From Oscillospiraceae bacterium (GTDB lineage Bacteria; Bacillota; Clostridia; Oscillospirales; Acutalibacteraceae), in NCBI GenBank assembly GCA_015065935.1, contig SVPI01000015.1, forward strand, positions 1-46,746: a stretch of 46,746 nt of DNA. The letters are read 5' to 3'. The notes under the pieces are model-generated. The model worked only from the letters and a program-made list of their open reading frames with translations. It ran no database searches and was not told the DNA's origin. Each line of letters starts with the position of its first letter. Positions within the stretch are counted from its first letter, which is position 1. Positions 7,351 through 16,538 of the stretch are shown here, one piece after another. The translations under genes and the position numbers were made by a program.

Positions 7351-8307
7351 TTATTTGAGTAACGCTTTTTTCAGGCGAATGTCATCGCCTGCAAACTGTT
7401 TAACATCATAATGCCCCACAAGGCGCGAACAAATACGGGGATTGTATACGTTTTTTATCTCCTCAATGGTTAGATTTGTGCTGAGGATTGTGGATTTACC
7501 CTTTAAAATTCGGGTGTTTATAATGTTATAAACCGTACTCTGGGTAAACTGTGTTGAAAACTCGGTGCCTAAATCGTCAATAACAAGAAGGTCACAGTGT
7601 AATACGGTGTCAAGGAAATCCTCACTGCCGCTGTAAGCGAAATGTTCCTTTTCAATGCGGTCAAAAAGGGTGCCTGCAGGAGAATAAACCGCCTCGTAAC
7701 CCTTTGACATCACCTCATTTACAATAGCAAGGGATAAGTGAGTTTTACCAAGCCCTGCCTCTCCTAAAAACAAAAGATTTTTTGGCTCTTTGCCGAAATC
7801 ATTTGCAAATTCCACACAAGATTTAAAAATCTGGGTCATTCGCTTTTTAGGAGTAACCCCGTTTTCGGTTTTATCGGAATAAAAATCAAGGGAAAAGCTT
7901 TCAAAGGTGCTGTCTTTCAGCGGCATTTCACTGCCCAGCTCCTCTGCCATTAAAGCGCGGGCGCGAAATTTAACACACTCGCAAAACTTGCCGCCAACTT
8001 TACCCTCATCCTTACAAACAGGGCATTCGGGGACAGGTTCAAAAAGGTTTGCCTTTTTAAAGATTTCCTGCTTTTCCGCTGACAGTTTATCCGCAACGCT
8101 TCTTATTTCTTCCATTTTTGCCTTGTTTCCGCTAAGGGCAGCCAGAGCAAGACCTGCGCCGTTTCTTGAAATCTCAAGGTCAATTTCACTGAGCCTTGGG
8201 TTTTCTTCATAAACCTTTTCCTTTTGCGCCTCGAAAAGGGCAATGGAAGCCTTCCTCTTTGCCTTTAAATTATCAAGGGCGGCTATGTAATATTTATTAA
8301 CTGACAT
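7351..8307 (-). CDS. DnaC/DnaI-type helicase loader ATPase
   Basis: 318 aa. It loads the replicative helicase onto DNA, with DnaD-type partners. N-terminal coiled-coil-like region (about 10-90), then a zinc-binding Cys cluster CPVC...FCEC (Cys95, 98, 109, 111), then the AAA+ domain: Walker A GEAGLGKTH (182-190), Walker B LLVIDDLG (about 235-242) and sensor-type STNL (about 280). Length agrees with DnaI (about 310). It follows the DnaD-like gene by five bases, so the pair is translationally close. It is the last gene before a shared terminator. Confidence 0.9.
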   Translation of the reverse strand: MSVNKYYIAALDNLKAKRKASIALFEAQKEKVYEENPRLSEIDLEISRNGAGLALAALSGNKAKMEEIRSVADKLSAEKQEIFKKANLFEPVPECPVCKDEGKVGGKFCECVKFRARALMAEELGSEMPLKDSTFESFSLDFYSDKTENGVTPKKRMTQIFKSCVEFANDFGKEPKNLLFLGEAGLGKTHLSLAIVNEVMSKGYEAVYSPAGTLFDRIEKEHFAYSGSEDFLDTVLHCDLLVIDDLGTEFSTQFTQSTVYNIINTRILKGKSTILSTNLTIEEIKNVYNPRICSRLVGHYDVKQFAGDDIRLKKALLK

Positions 8308-8312
8308 TTAAA

Positions 8313-9227
8313 TTAGTCCTCCGAATTGAGTTTCGCTAAAAACGCTACCATATCATCACTCATGCCGCTCTTTTTGGGTACAGCACCGGTTTTGGTTTCT
8401 TCAACCGTTTTATAACCCTCTTTGTGCCACTTTGAAAGCACCTTTTTCATATAAGGTAGAGAGAATTTACCTGTTGCATCAACACAAATATCAAAGGCAG
8501 CCTTAAGCATTTCGCGGGAAAAGCCCCATTCGTTTACAAATAAATCGCAGGCTTCCCTTTCCTTAGTACTCGGATTGCGCTTTTCAATGCCGCAAACGGC
8601 AGTGAGCATTCGCCAGGCCGTTTCCTGGCGGTTTAAAAGGGCAATTCGCTCCTCCGCCTCGGCAATAGTTGTAACCGAATTATCTGCCCAATCAAGGCAG
8701 GTTTTTTCAATTTCTCTTATATTGCATTTTCCCTTTTGGGCGCTGTACTGCGCCGCCATTAAAATAAGGGAAACATCAACCCCTGCATCATCAAGCAACC
8801 ATAAAAGTGTGGCGCTTTCGTTTTCACTAAGTGGGCGGGCGAACTTCATTTGCGCCTCGCTTAAAAGGAAGCGCACCTTCTCGCTTTCAGCGCCCCTTCG
8901 GGCAATTTCAGCCCTTGTGGGCTTAACCGCCTTTGCGCGCACCGTTTTAACAGCGGGCGCTTCCTTTTCGGCGGGAGATGCTGCACCTTTATCAGAGGAA
9001 ATTACCCCTGCGTTTACCCAATAATCCAGGCAATCGCAAACATCGAAAACATCCATTTTGAAAAATTCGGCTATTGCCTCGGGAGCAATTTCCCTTTCGG
9101 GATTGCGCAAAACAAAAAGGAGAACGCGAACCGCTTCAGGGGAAGCTAACTTTAAATGCTTATCTGCAAGTGAGCAGGGCACGGCAAAAAAGGGCATAAG
9201 CGCGGCAGGATTTATAAAATAACCCAT
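8313..9227 (-). CDS. DnaD-domain primosomal protein (DnaD/DnaB-like)
   Basis: 304 aa. N-terminal winged-helix-like region (about 25-80: MAILVT-free start MGYFINPAAL, then LVLRNPEREIAPEAIAEFF-type helices), a charged linker (about 84-110) and a C-terminal DnaB_2/DnaD domain, where FVNEWGFSREMLKAAFDICVD and SLPYMKKVLSKWHKEGYKT (about 225-275) form the typical closing YxxxIxxxW-like motif. Family role: remodelling origin DNA and helping the loader place the helicase. Pairing with the DnaI-like gene is the usual Clostridia arrangement. AAAGGAG precedes the ATG. Confidence 0.85.
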   Translation of the reverse strand: MGYFINPAALMPFFAVPCSLADKHLKLASPEAVRVLLFVLRNPEREIAPEAIAEFFKMDVFDVCDCLDYWVNAGVISSDKGAASPAEKEAPAVKTVRAKAVKPTRAEIARRGAESEKVRFLLSEAQMKFARPLSENESATLLWLLDDAGVDVSLILMAAQYSAQKGKCNIREIEKTCLDWADNSVTTIAEAEERIALLNRQETAWRMLTAVCGIEKRNPSTKEREACDLFVNEWGFSREMLKAAFDICVDATGKFSLPYMKKVLSKWHKEGYKTVEETKTGAVPKKSGMSDDMVAFLAKLNSED

Positions 9228-9263
9228 TTTAATTTCTCCTTTACTTAAAATATTCGTGTTCCT

Positions 9264-9292
9264 ATTTTATCACAATAATTTTGGTTTGTAAA
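9264..9292 (-). promoter_or_regulatory. Promoter of the dnaD-dnaI operon
   Basis: On minus: TTTACA (9287-9292), 17 bases, TAAAAT (9264-9269). Its -35 is part of the perfect inverted repeat GGTTTGTAAACC (9283-9294), which ends at the -35 of the divergent galE promoter. Confidence 0.75.
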
Positions 9293-9294
9293 CC

Positions 9295-9322
9295 TTGAAA
9301 AATTGCTTATATATGTTAAAAT
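9295..9322 (+). promoter_or_regulatory. Promoter of the galE operon
   Basis: TTGAAA (9295-9300), 16 bases, TAAAAT (9317-9322), 44 bases before the galE ATG. The -35 elements of this and the divergent dnaD promoter are two bases apart. Confidence 0.65.
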
Positions 9323-9365
9323 AAATATTAGTAAAATAAATTATTATGCTTTGGAGGAATTTATT

Positions 9366-10379
9366 ATGGCAATTTTAGTTACAGGCGGCGCAGGCTACAT
9401 TGGCTCACACACCTGCGTTGAGCTTTTAAACGCTGGAAAAGAGGTTGTTGTTATTGATAATCTGGATAACAGCAGTGCCGAGGCACTTTCCCGTGTTGAA
9501 AAAATCACAGGCAAAAAAATCACCTTTTATGAAAAGGATGTAAGAGATGAAGCCGCCCTTAGAGAAATTTTCTCTAAAGAAAAAATTGAGGCAGTCATTC
9601 ATTTCGCAGGCCTTAAGGCGGTTGGCGAAAGCGTGGCAAAGCCTGTGCTTTACTATGATAATAACCTTATCTCCACCCTGCGATTACTAGAGGTTATGGC
9701 TGAGTTCGGCGTTAAGAAAATTGTGTTTTCCTCCTCTGCCACCGTTTACGGCACCTCTAAGGATATGCCTATTAAAGAGCAAAGTCCCCTTGGCGCCATT
9801 AACCCTTACGGCAGAACAAAGCTGTTTATAGAGGAAATGCTGCGGGACCTTTTTGTGGCGGATAACACCTGGTCTATTGCCCTGCTTCGCTATTTTAACC
9901 CCATCGGTGCCCACAAAAGCGGCACCATTGGTGAGGACCCCAAAGGTATTCCCAACAACTTAATGCCCTATATTTCACAGGTTGCGGTTGGAAAGCTAGA
10001 AAAATTAAACGTTTTCGGTGATGATTATAACACGGTGGATGGCACCGGTGTGCGCGATTATATACACGTTGTTGACCTTGCAAAGGGTCACGTTTGCGCT
10101 ATAGATTGGGTGCTTAAAGCCAAAGGCTGTGAGGCATTTAACTTAGGCACAGGCAACGGCATCAGTGTTTTAGAGCTTAAAAATGCCTTCGAGAAGGCAT
10201 CGGGCGTTACTATTCCCTTTGTTATTGCTCCCCGCCGTGCGGGCGACCTTGATGCAGTTTATGCCAACCCCGAAAAGGCAAAGAAAGTGCTGGGCTGGAA
10301 GGCAAACTTAAACGTTGATGATATGTGTAAGGATGCCTGGCGCTGGCAGAAAAATAATCCCGACGGCTATAAAAAATAA
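9366..10379 (+). CDS. galE: UDP-glucose 4-epimerase GalE
   Basis: 338 aa, the standard GalE length. It interconverts UDP-glucose and UDP-galactose (and often UDP-GlcNAc/GalNAc), in the cytoplasm with bound NAD. Rossmann motif [10 protein letters not shown] (6-15), catalytic Ser124 in FSSSATVYG, and Tyr148/Lys152 in YGRTK. The start at 9366 is supported by GGAGG 8 bases upstream; upstream in-frame codons have no SD. It is the first of six genes on the same strand with gaps of 1-18 bases (three of 2-11 bases). Confidence 0.96.
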   Translation: MAILVTGGAGYIGSHTCVELLNAGKEVVVIDNLDNSSAEALSRVEKITGKKITFYEKDVRDEAALREIFSKEKIEAVIHFAGLKAVGESVAKPVLYYDNNLISTLRLLEVMAEFGVKKIVFSSSATVYGTSKDMPIKEQSPLGAINPYGRTKLFIEEMLRDLFVADNTWSIALLRYFNPIGAHKSGTIGEDPKGIPNNLMPYISQVAVGKLEKLNVFGDDYNTVDGTGVRDYIHVVDLAKGHVCAIDWVLKAKGCEAFNLGTGNGISVLELKNAFEKASGVTIPFVIAPRRAGDLDAVYANPEKAKKVLGWKANLNVDDMCKDAWRWQKNNPDGYKK

Positions 10380-10390
10380 GGAGCATTTTT

Positions 10391-11590
10391 ATGCAGTCTG
10401 TTAAAGAGATTTATAAAACAGGGCTTGGCCCCTCAAGCTCCCATACAATGGGCCCCGCCTTTGCGGCACAGCAGTTTTTAACCGAAAATCCCACAGCCGA
10501 TAAAATTGAGGTGCGCCTTTTCGGCTCACTTGCCAAAACAGGCAAGGGCCACGGCACCGATAGAGCCTTAAAGGAAATTTTAGGTGAAAAATGTCAGGTT
10601 GTTTTTGACACCGAAGCAGATAATCTCCCCCACCCCAACACAATGGTTTTTTACGCCTTTAAGGGTAACTCCCTCTTAAGTGAAAAGACCTTTTTATCGG
10701 TAGGCGGCGGTGAAATAACCGTGTTAGGCTCCGACCCCGCATTAAAGCCTATAGTTTATGAGCACAAATCCTTTAGTGAAATTGCCGAGTACTGCAAAAG
10801 CCGCAACCTCCGCATTTCGGACTATGTTTTTGCCCGCGAGGATGAGGATTTTAAGACCTTTTTGCTGGATGTCTGGAAAACGATGTGCAATGCAATTATG
10901 GCAGGTCTTTCAAAAAGCGGCACACTGCCGGGGGGACTGAATGTTGAGCGCAAGGCACAGCATTTATATAACCAAAAGCATATTGACGAAAGCCCACAGA
11001 CAAGGGAAAACCGCCTTGTTTGCGCCTATGCCTTTGCGGTAAGTGAAGAAAACGCCGACTGTGGAACCATTGTAACCGCGCCCACCTGTGGCGCCTGCGG
11101 CGTTGTGCCTGCAGTGCTAAAATATATGCAGGAGAAAAACTCCTTCTCTGATGATGATATTATAAGGGCTTTAGCCGTTGCGGGGCTTGTTGGAAACCTG
11201 GTTAAAACCAATGCCTCAATTTCGGGAGCACAGTGTGGCTGTCAGGCAGAGGTTGGTACTGCTTGCTCTATGGCGGCGGCCGCCCTTTGCGAGCTTTTCG
11301 GAATGGGCATTGACCAAATTGAATATGCCGCCGAAATCTCCCTTGAACACCACTTAGGCCTTACCTGCGACCCCATTTGCGGTCTTGTTCAAATTCCCTG
11401 TATTGAGCGCAACGCCGTTGCGGCAATGAGGGCAATAAATGCACTAAGCCTTGCAAACTTTTTATCTGACAGCAGGATGATAACCTTTGATACGGTGGTT
11501 AAAACAATGTATCAAACGGGTCTTGACCTATCGAGAATTTACCGAGAAACCGCCGAGGGCGGCCTCGCAAAGCACTACACAAGGGGGTAA
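10391..11590 (+). CDS. sdaA: L-serine ammonia-lyase, iron-sulfur type, single chain
   Basis: 399 aa; the beta and alpha domains are fused. It deaminates L-serine to pyruvate and ammonia with a [4Fe-4S] cluster. Visible: GPSSSHT (13-19) near the N terminus of the beta-like domain, then in the alpha-like domain GTIVTAPTCGACG (225-237), CGCQAEVG (282-289) and LTCDPICGLVQIPC (324-337), which supply the cluster cysteines. It is shorter than the ~455-aa enterobacterial enzymes, mainly in the first domain. The SD AAGGAG overlaps the galE stop region. Confidence 0.92.
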   Translation: MQSVKEIYKTGLGPSSSHTMGPAFAAQQFLTENPTADKIEVRLFGSLAKTGKGHGTDRALKEILGEKCQVVFDTEADNLPHPNTMVFYAFKGNSLLSEKTFLSVGGGEITVLGSDPALKPIVYEHKSFSEIAEYCKSRNLRISDYVFAREDEDFKTFLLDVWKTMCNAIMAGLSKSGTLPGGLNVERKAQHLYNQKHIDESPQTRENRLVCAYAFAVSEENADCGTIVTAPTCGACGVVPAVLKYMQEKNSFSDDDIIRALAVAGLVGNLVKTNASISGAQCGCQAEVGTACSMAAAALCELFGMGIDQIEYAAEISLEHHLGLTCDPICGLVQIPCIERNAVAAMRAINALSLANFLSDSRMITFDTVVKTMYQTGLDLSRIYRETAEGGLAKHYTRG

Positions 11591-11596
11591 GAACTT

Positions 11597-12553
11597 ATGT
11601 TAGAGCTTCAAATGGAAATTTTAAAATTTATCCAAAGTCTGCGCCTGCCTTTTTTAGATACATTTTTCTCCCTTATCACCCGACTTGGTGAGGAAATCGC
11701 CTTTATGGCGGTAGGTATGATTGTTTTTTGGTGTATTGATAAATTTTCGGGCTACTATGTTCTCTGCGGCGGATTTTTCGGAACACTTTTAAACCAGTTT
11801 TTAAAAATAACCTTCCGAATTCCCCGCCCCTGGGTGCTTGACCCAAACTTCCAGATTGTTGAAAGCGCCAGGGAAGCCGCTTCGGGATATTCCTTCCCAA
11901 GTGGGCACACACAAACTTCCGTCAGCCTTTTCGGTTCCCTTGCAAAAATTTCCAAAAAGCCGCTTTTTAAAATTCTTTTAATTGCCCCTTGTGTTTTGGT
12001 GCCGATTTCCAGAATGTATTTAGGCGTTCACACACCCCTTGATGTAGGCGTTTCGGTTATCACCGCACTGGCAATTGTTTTCGGCTTTTATCCATTATTT
12101 AAAAAAGCACAGGAAAGCCCCAAAACAATGTACATAATTTTGGGTGTTTTATCGGCCGTTACCGCCGCCTACCTTGCATTTGTGTGCTTTTATAAATTCC
12201 CCGCCGAAGTTTATCTCGCAGAAAATATAGAAAACCTTAATTCCGCGCAAAAAAATGCTTTCACCTTGCTTGGCTGCCTGCTGGGACTTATAACGGTTTA
12301 TTTTGTAGACAGCAAATATCTTAAATTTGAAACAACGGCCGTTTGGTGGGCTCAAATCATAAAGGTTGTAATCGGTCTCGGTCTTGTGGTTGCCGCTAAG
12401 GAGCTGCTTCGCGCCCCCCTTGAGGCGATTATCCCCCACACCCTTGTTGCCCGCCTTGTAAGGTACTATATTATGGTTATTATCGGCGGCATTTTGTGGC
12501 CGATGTCCTTTAAATTCTTTTCAAAACTTGGTAGAAAAAAGGAGGAAAATTAA
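11597..12553 (+). CDS. PAP2-family membrane phosphatase
   Basis: 318 aa with about eight membrane segments. The three phosphatase motifs are present: KITFRIPRP (70-78), PSGH (101-104) and SRMYLGVHTPLDV (138-150, catalytic His145). Members dephosphorylate phosphatidate, undecaprenyl diphosphate or related lipids. The catalytic half is followed by ~150 residues of extra membrane segments of unknown role. A GGGGG SD lies within the end of the serine dehydratase gene. The substrate cannot be determined. Confidence 0.88.
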   Translation: MLELQMEILKFIQSLRLPFLDTFFSLITRLGEEIAFMAVGMIVFWCIDKFSGYYVLCGGFFGTLLNQFLKITFRIPRPWVLDPNFQIVESAREAASGYSFPSGHTQTSVSLFGSLAKISKKPLFKILLIAPCVLVPISRMYLGVHTPLDVGVSVITALAIVFGFYPLFKKAQESPKTMYIILGVLSAVTAAYLAFVCFYKFPAEVYLAENIENLNSAQKNAFTLLGCLLGLITVYFVDSKYLKFETTAVWWAQIIKVVIGLGLVVAAKELLRAPLEAIIPHTLVARLVRYYIMVIIGGILWPMSFKFFSKLGRKKEEN

Positions 12554-13339
12554 ATGAACTTCAGCGTTAACTCGCCCATTTTATTTATAATTGTGGGCGC
12601 AATTATTGCCCTGGTGCTTTCCCAGTCAATTTATTTTCTCGTTAAGGCAATAAAACGTGCAAAGGAGCTTGGTATTGCATCATCCACAATAAACAAAACC
12701 ATTTCATCCTCTGCCGTTTTCACCATCGCCCCCGCCATTGCGGTTTTGGTGGGCGTTGTGGCACTATCTCAAAGTCTGGGCCTTGCCCTGCCCTGGCTTC
12801 GCCTTTCGGTTATTGGCTCAATAACCTATGAAACGGTTGCCGCAGGCAACGCACTGGAAGCGGCAGGTCAGGCAATGAGCAATCAGATTTCCGACCCCTC
12901 TGTTTTCCTTGCCGTCACCTGGGTTATGACCATTGGCATCGCGGCAGGTCTTGTGCTGGTGCCTTTTCTTACAAAGAAAATTCAAAGCGGCGTTTCCAAA
13001 ATCGGAATGAAGGATAAAAAATGGGGCGAAATTTTTAATAACGCCATGTTCCTTGGTATGATTTCGGCATTTTTGGGTTACGTTTTCTGCGATATTGACC
13101 GCCTTTGGAAGGCTGTTGATGGTGTTTACACCGTTGTTAAGGATGGCGAGACCCTAACCTACTCGGCAACCTCAGGTTTAATACCCGCCTGCGTTATGGC
13201 GGTTGCCGCTTTGGTTATGGCGGTTTGCGGCGGCCTTGCAACAAAGCTTAAAATCCGTTGGCTTACCGACTATGCCCTGCCGCTGTCTTTAATTTGCGGT
13301 ATGGCCTCGGCAATACCCTTTACAATTTGGCTGGGTTAG
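12554..13339 (+). CDS. DUF5058-family membrane protein (probable transporter half)
   Basis: 261 aa, about six hydrophobic segments (residues about 8-30, 54-72, 74-85, 115-140, 160-180, 212-232, 240-260). I match it by memory to DUF5058. Its ATG directly follows the PAP2 stop codon, with GAGGAAAATTAA as SD region. It shares an operon with a second membrane protein and an M20 peptidase, which suggests a two-subunit carrier for peptides or amino acids. That role is inference from neighbours only. Confidence 0.7.
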   Translation: MNFSVNSPILFIIVGAIIALVLSQSIYFLVKAIKRAKELGIASSTINKTISSSAVFTIAPAIAVLVGVVALSQSLGLALPWLRLSVIGSITYETVAAGNALEAAGQAMSNQISDPSVFLAVTWVMTIGIAAGLVLVPFLTKKIQSGVSKIGMKDKKWGEIFNNAMFLGMISAFLGYVFCDIDRLWKAVDGVYTVVKDGETLTYSATSGLIPACVMAVAALVMAVCGGLATKLKIRWLTDYALPLSLICGMASAIPFTIWLG

Positions 13340-13357
13340 GAAAGGAGAGTGCTAAAA

Positions 13358-14023
13358 ATGAAAAAGAATTTATCTTATATGGAATCCGTTCACCGCGATG
13401 GTCGCCTTTGGGGCATTATCGTTGGTCTTGCGCTCCTCTGCTTCCCCCTCGCCCTTTCCCTTATTTTTAAAGCAACCCCCGATTATAATGTTTTAATTAA
13501 AGGCATTATCGCAACTGCACCAATGTACTGGGCGGTTGGTATTGTTGAAATCTTTACCTATGTTCCGATGCTGGGCGCGGGCGGTACATACCTTTCCTTT
13601 GTAACGGGTAATATTTCCAACTTAAAGCTCCCCTGCGCTATTGATGCAATGGAGCGAGCAAAGGTTAAGGCTTCCAGCGAGGAGGGCGAGGTTATCTCAA
13701 CAATTTCCATTGCCGTTTCCTCCATTGTAACAACCCTTATAATTATTGTGGGCGTTATCTGCATTGTTCCCTTAACCCCTGTTTTAGAGTCCCCCGTTTT
13801 AAAGCCCGCCTTTGATATGATTCTACCTGCACTTTTCGGCGGTCTTGCGGTTGTGTTTATTTCTAAAAACTTAAAGCTTTCCATCGCCCCCGTTGCTTTA
13901 ATGCTTGCACTCTTCATTTTTGTTCCTGCCCTTAATGCAGGCACCGTTGGCATTATGGTACCCGTTGGCGTGCTGTTTACAGTTGCAGTGGCAAGAATTC
14001 TTTACAAGAAAGGAATCATTTAA
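13358..14023 (+). CDS. Membrane protein, partner of the DUF5058 protein
   Basis: 221 aa with about six hydrophobic segments. A polar loop (ISNLKLPCAIDAMERAKVKA, about 88-107) separates the halves. The start is taken as ATG at 13358 (AGGAG 10 bases upstream); a GTG three codons earlier is too close to the same SD. The tight pairing with the DUF5058 gene suggests that the two form one complex. I cannot name a family with certainty. Confidence 0.7.
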   Translation: MKKNLSYMESVHRDGRLWGIIVGLALLCFPLALSLIFKATPDYNVLIKGIIATAPMYWAVGIVEIFTYVPMLGAGGTYLSFVTGNISNLKLPCAIDAMERAKVKASSEEGEVISTISIAVSSIVTTLIIIVGVICIVPLTPVLESPVLKPAFDMILPALFGGLAVVFISKNLKLSIAPVALMLALFIFVPALNAGTVGIMVPVGVLFTVAVARILYKKGII

Positions 14024-14025
14024 TT

Positions 14026-15462
14026 ATGTGGTGGCTTATTATCCCTGCCGTAATAATTGTGTTTTTGCTAATCCTAATAATCCGCGCCCTGTGCTTTAAC
14101 CCTAAGGCACAGCCCAAGGTTTTTGAAAACGAGGAGGTCTTTGATGGCGATAAAATTGTGGCTTCCCTACAAAGCCTTGTGCGCTGTAAAACTGTTTCCA
14201 ACCCAGACCCCGCTTTAGAGGATGAGGCCGAGTTTAAAAAGCTTATCTCCCTGCTCCCCACCCTTTATCCCAATGTGTTTAAGGTTTGCGAATTTAAGGA
14301 GCTGCCCGACCGCGCCCTGCTTTTTTACTGGAAGGGCAAAAATGAGGGCGACCCCGCCGTTTTAATGGCTCACTACGATGTTGTGCCGGTAAACGCCGAT
14401 ATGTGGGAGCGGGACCCCTTCGGCGCCGAAATTATTAACGGCGTTATGTGGGGCCGCGGCACACTTGATACCAAGGTTACCTTTAACGGTGTGCTCTCTG
14501 CCGCCGACCATTTAATAGGCTGTGGCTTTACCCCCGAAAAGGATATTTATTTTGCCTTTTCAGGCGGTGAGGAAATAAACGGCAAGGGCGCTGTTAATAT
14601 TGTGGACTTTTTCGAGGAAAAGGGCATTGTTCCCGCCTTTGTTGTTGATGAGGGCGGCGCAGTTGTGGAAAACGTGTTCCCCGGCGTTAAAAAGCCCTGC
14701 GGCCTTATCGGAATTGCAGAAAAGGGAATGATGAATGTGGAGTACCGCGCTATTTCAGGCGGCGGCCACGCCTCGGCACCAAAGCCTCACACCCCGGTTG
14801 GCATTTTGTCACTTGCCTGCGCTAAAATTGAGGCTAACCCCTTTAAACTGCACCTTACAAAGCCTGTTCGGGAGCTGTTTGACACCCTGGGTCGCCATTC
14901 CTCCTTCGTTTTTAAAATTGTCTTTTCAAACCTAAAGCTGTTTTTACCGTTGCTTGATGCCTTTATGTGCAAAAAAAGCGGCGGCGAAATTAACGCTCTG
15001 CTTCGCACCACCGTTGCCTTTACCCAAATGGAGGGCAGCGCCGCCCCAAACGTTATCCCGCCTGAGGCTAAAATGGTTTCAAACATTCGCCTTAACCCCG
15101 AGGACAACGTAGACTCCGCCAAGGCATACCTCGAAAAAACAGTGAATGATAAAAATGTCGAGGTAAATGTCCTTATGGGAATGAACCCCAGCCGTATCTC
15201 CCGCACCGACTGCGAGGAGTGGAACAAGGTGGCATCATCGGTTGCCTCAACCTGGAAGGGCTGTATTGTTTCCCCATATCTTATGGTGCAGTGCTCCGAC
15301 TCCCGCCATTACGGCAGAATTTCCGACAAGGTTTACCGTTTTTCGGCAATGGATTTGTCAAGTGAGGAGCGCGCCACAATCCACGGCAACAACGAGCGCA
15401 TTCGTTTGAGCACCGCCAAAAAAGCCGTTGAATTTTATATTCGTTTAATTAAACAGTGTTAA
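14026..15462 (+). CDS. M20-family metallopeptidase with N-terminal membrane anchor
   Basis: 478 aa. One N-terminal membrane segment (4-24) precedes the catalytic domain. Zinc and catalytic residues: HYDVVP (116-121; His116, Asp118), RGTLDTK (144-150; bridging Asp148) and SGGEE (179-183; catalytic Glu182 and ligand Glu183), then DEGG and the C-terminal His of the second catalytic block. Family members cleave dipeptides or deacylate amino acids (carboxypeptidase G2/PM20D1-like). It is the last gene of the operon, two bases after the membrane pair, so its product may process a substrate moved by that pair. Confidence 0.88.
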   Translation: MWWLIIPAVIIVFLLILIIRALCFNPKAQPKVFENEEVFDGDKIVASLQSLVRCKTVSNPDPALEDEAEFKKLISLLPTLYPNVFKVCEFKELPDRALLFYWKGKNEGDPAVLMAHYDVVPVNADMWERDPFGAEIINGVMWGRGTLDTKVTFNGVLSAADHLIGCGFTPEKDIYFAFSGGEEINGKGAVNIVDFFEEKGIVPAFVVDEGGAVVENVFPGVKKPCGLIGIAEKGMMNVEYRAISGGGHASAPKPHTPVGILSLACAKIEANPFKLHLTKPVRELFDTLGRHSSFVFKIVFSNLKLFLPLLDAFMCKKSGGEINALLRTTVAFTQMEGSAAPNVIPPEAKMVSNIRLNPEDNVDSAKAYLEKTVNDKNVEVNVLMGMNPSRISRTDCEEWNKVASSVASTWKGCIVSPYLMVQCSDSRHYGRISDKVYRFSAMDLSSEERATIHGNNERIRLSTAKKAVEFYIRLIKQC

Positions 15463-15469
15463 ATAAAAA

Positions 15470-15507
15470 AAGACCTCCGTTGCACAGTGCAACGGAGGTC
15501 TTAATAT
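15470..15507. terminator. Bidirectional terminator, 16-bp stem
   Basis: AAGACCTCCGTTGCAC (15470-15485) pairs with GTGCAACGGAGGTCTT (15487-15502). It ends the galE operon on plus and the rpsF-ssb-rpsR operon on minus. Confidence 0.9.
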
Positions 15508-15511
15508 TTAA

Positions 15512-15751
15512 TTAGTCATTTACATAGGGCAATAAAGCAACCTGTCTTGCGCGCTTAATTGCAGTTGTAAGCTCCCTCTGGTGCTTGGCACAGGTGCCTG
15601 TTGCACGGCGGGGAAGAATTTTTGCACGTTCAGAAATGAACTTGCGAAGCTTAGCAATATCCTTGTAGTCAATTGCTTCTACACGGTCAACGCAGAAATG
15701 GCAAACCTTCTTATGGGGCTTTCTGCGTGCGGGTCTTTCGTTATTCTCCAC
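15512..15751 (-). CDS. rpsR: 30S ribosomal protein bS18
   Basis: 79 aa. It binds S6 and 16S rRNA in the platform of the small subunit. KVCHFC near the N terminus (about 14-19) and TCAKHQ later give a CxxC...C.H set, so this is the zinc-binding (C+) form. GTG at 15751 is chosen as start, with GGAGGG 7 bases upstream; the longer TTG start would overlap that SD. It is the third gene of the operon. Confidence 0.95.
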   Translation of the reverse strand: MENNERPARRKPHKKVCHFCVDRVEAIDYKDIAKLRKFISERAKILPRRATGTCAKHQRELTTAIKRARQVALLPYVND

Positions 15752-15791
15752 GGGATATCCCTCCAATATTTAATATTTTGTGCGCCTTTAA

Positions 15792-16214
15792 TTAAAAGGG
15801 CAGGTCATCATCACCGGAAATTTCAGCAAAATCGTTTGCGCCGGTGTTGGAATAAGATGCAGGAGCATCTGCTGCAGTATCGGTGTTACCGCCGTCACGC
15901 TTAGATTCAACGAACTGAGCGTTGTTGGCAACAACCTCAAATACTGTGCGGTTTTTACCGTCCTTATCAACATATCTACGAGTTTGGATAGAACCTTCAA
16001 TACCAATCATAGTACCCTTTTTGAAGTACTTAGTAATGAACTCGGCAGTCTGGCGCCAAGCAACAATGTTAATGAAGTCAGCCTGAGTTTCCTCACCTGC
16101 ACGATAGCGACGGCTTACTGCGATTGAAAATGATGTAACGCTTACACCGTTAGGAGTGGTTTTAAGTTCGGGGTCGGCAGTTAAGCGACCTGTTAAAACA
16201 ACTAAGTTAAACAT
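15792..16214 (-). CDS. ssb: Single-stranded DNA-binding protein
   Basis: 140 aa. N-terminal OB fold (MFNLVVLTGRLTADPEL..., to about residue 105), a flexible Asn/Ala/Thr-rich linker and the acidic C-terminal tail DDDLPF that recruits partner proteins. It lies 13 bases after rpsF stop and 40 before rpsR, the classic order. Confidence 0.96.
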   Translation of the reverse strand: MFNLVVLTGRLTADPELKTTPNGVSVTSFSIAVSRRYRAGEETQADFINIVAWRQTAEFITKYFKKGTMIGIEGSIQTRRYVDKDGKNRTVFEVVANNAQFVESKRDGGNTDTAADAPASYSNTGANDFAEISGDDDLPF

Positions 16215-16227
16215 TTAGTTTCTCCTT

Positions 16228-16509
16228 TTACTTTTTAATAACCATTACGCGAAGAACGCCGTCGGTAATACCGGCAACACGTTCAAGCTCTGCGGGGAAG
16301 CTTGCTTCACTGGTGAAAACAGTGAAAACATAGTAGCCTTCGGTCTCGTAGTTGATGGGATATGCCAAGCGGCGCTTACCCCAATCGTCAACGGATTCGA
16401 TGGTACCGTTCTCCTCGATAAGTGTCTTGAATTTTTCGCATAAAGCATTAACAGCGTCATCGCCGTTCTTTACGGAATAAACAAGAGCAACCTCGTACTT
16501 ATTTGCCAT
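16228..16509 (-). CDS. rpsF: 30S ribosomal protein bS6
   Basis: 93 aa. The start MANKYEVALVYSV at 16509 has GGAGGTG 8 bases upstream. It has the typical S6 fold segments, WGKRRLAYPI (about 45-54) and the C-terminal VLRVMVIKK. It binds S18. It is the first gene of rpsF-ssb-rpsR. Confidence 0.96.
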   Translation of the reverse strand: MANKYEVALVYSVKNGDDAVNALCEKFKTLIEENGTIESVDDWGKRRLAYPINYETEGYYVFTVFTSEASFPAELERVAGITDGVLRVMVIKK

Positions 16510-16538
16510 CTTCGTTGCACCTCCTTTTGGTCTATTGG

